This document shows, piece by piece, positions 6,128 to 6,195 of a DNA stretch of 6,195 bases (positions within the stretch are counted from its first letter, which is position 1; each line of letters opens with the position of its first letter). This stretch comes from Solirubrobacteraceae bacterium (GTDB taxonomy: Bacteria > Actinomycetota > Thermoleophilia > Solirubrobacterales > Solirubrobacteraceae): positions 1-6,195 of the forward strand of contig JADGIB010000221.1 of the NCBI GenBank assembly GCA_019683665.1, given 5' to 3'. The position numbers were made by a program, and so were the translations under genes. Under the pieces are notes generated by a model that saw nothing but the letters and a program-made list of their open reading frames with translations, was not told where the DNA came from and ran no database searches.

Positions 6128-6154
6128 GGAACCCGGCCCAGGGGGCCGGGTTCC
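6128..6154 (+). terminator. Strong stem-loop after the last gene, without a U-tract
   Basis: The stem GGAACCCGGCCC (6128-6139) pairs perfectly with GGGCCGGGTTCC (6143-6154): 12 bp with a 3-nt loop (AGG), beginning one base after the SDR stop codon. No T-run follows, so it is not a canonical intrinsic terminator. U-less hairpins of this kind are common at gene ends in high-GC actinobacteria and may end transcription or protect the 3' end. It marks the likely end of the operon. The remaining bases to 6195 show nothing recognisable. Confidence 0.75.
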
Positions 6155-6195
6155 ACCGCGACGCCACGGGCGCCGGGTCGAGCCGGCGGCCCGCC

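Noticed and set aside
1..6195. CRISPR, tRNA/rRNA, transposon or phage signatures, defence or toxin genes
   Set aside because: No spaced repeats, tRNA arms, terminal repeats or relevant protein motifs were seen; all five genes are metabolic or regulatory.

Overview
The window is very GC-rich, and nearly all codons in the genes end in G or C. Initiation codons are mixed (GTG, TTG, ATG and probably CTG), Shine-Dalgarno sites are strong and genes overlap. This fits a high-GC Actinomycetota, possibly a Thermoleophilia/Solirubrobacterales-type soil bacterium. That placement is inference from composition; there is no rRNA or other marker.

Layout: bases 1-205 are a non-coding leader, with an AT-rich edge that could hold a promoter, a short inverted repeat and potential GC-rich hairpins. 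Five genes follow, all on the + strand: a zinc-dependent MDR alcohol dehydrogenase (206-1231), a GMC-family FAD oxidoreductase (1215-2795, overlapping the first gene by 17 bases), an aldehyde dehydrogenase resembling the benzaldehyde/vanillin dehydrogenase group (2820-4310), an AraC-type regulator (best start CTG 4373, end 5371) and a classical SDR oxidoreductase (5359-6126, overlapping the regulator by 13 bases). A perfect 12-bp stem-loop two bases after the SDR stop looks like the end of the unit. Nothing is recognised in the last 41 bases.

Together the genes look like a small catabolic operon that oxidises an alcohol to an aldehyde or ketone and then to a carboxylic acid: three alcohol- or carbonyl-active redox enzymes of unrelated folds, one aldehyde dehydrogenase and a probable ligand-responsive AraC regulator. 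The substrate cannot be read from the sequence. The aldehyde dehydrogenase favours an aromatic or similar hydrophobic aldehyde. The GMC/ALDH/AraC combination also recalls polyether (PEG) alcohol operons. I see no defence system, mobile element, CRISPR array or RNA gene. The least ordinary points are the probable CTG start of the regulator, the TTG start under a near-perfect Shine-Dalgarno, and the number of different alcohol-oxidising folds in one cassette.
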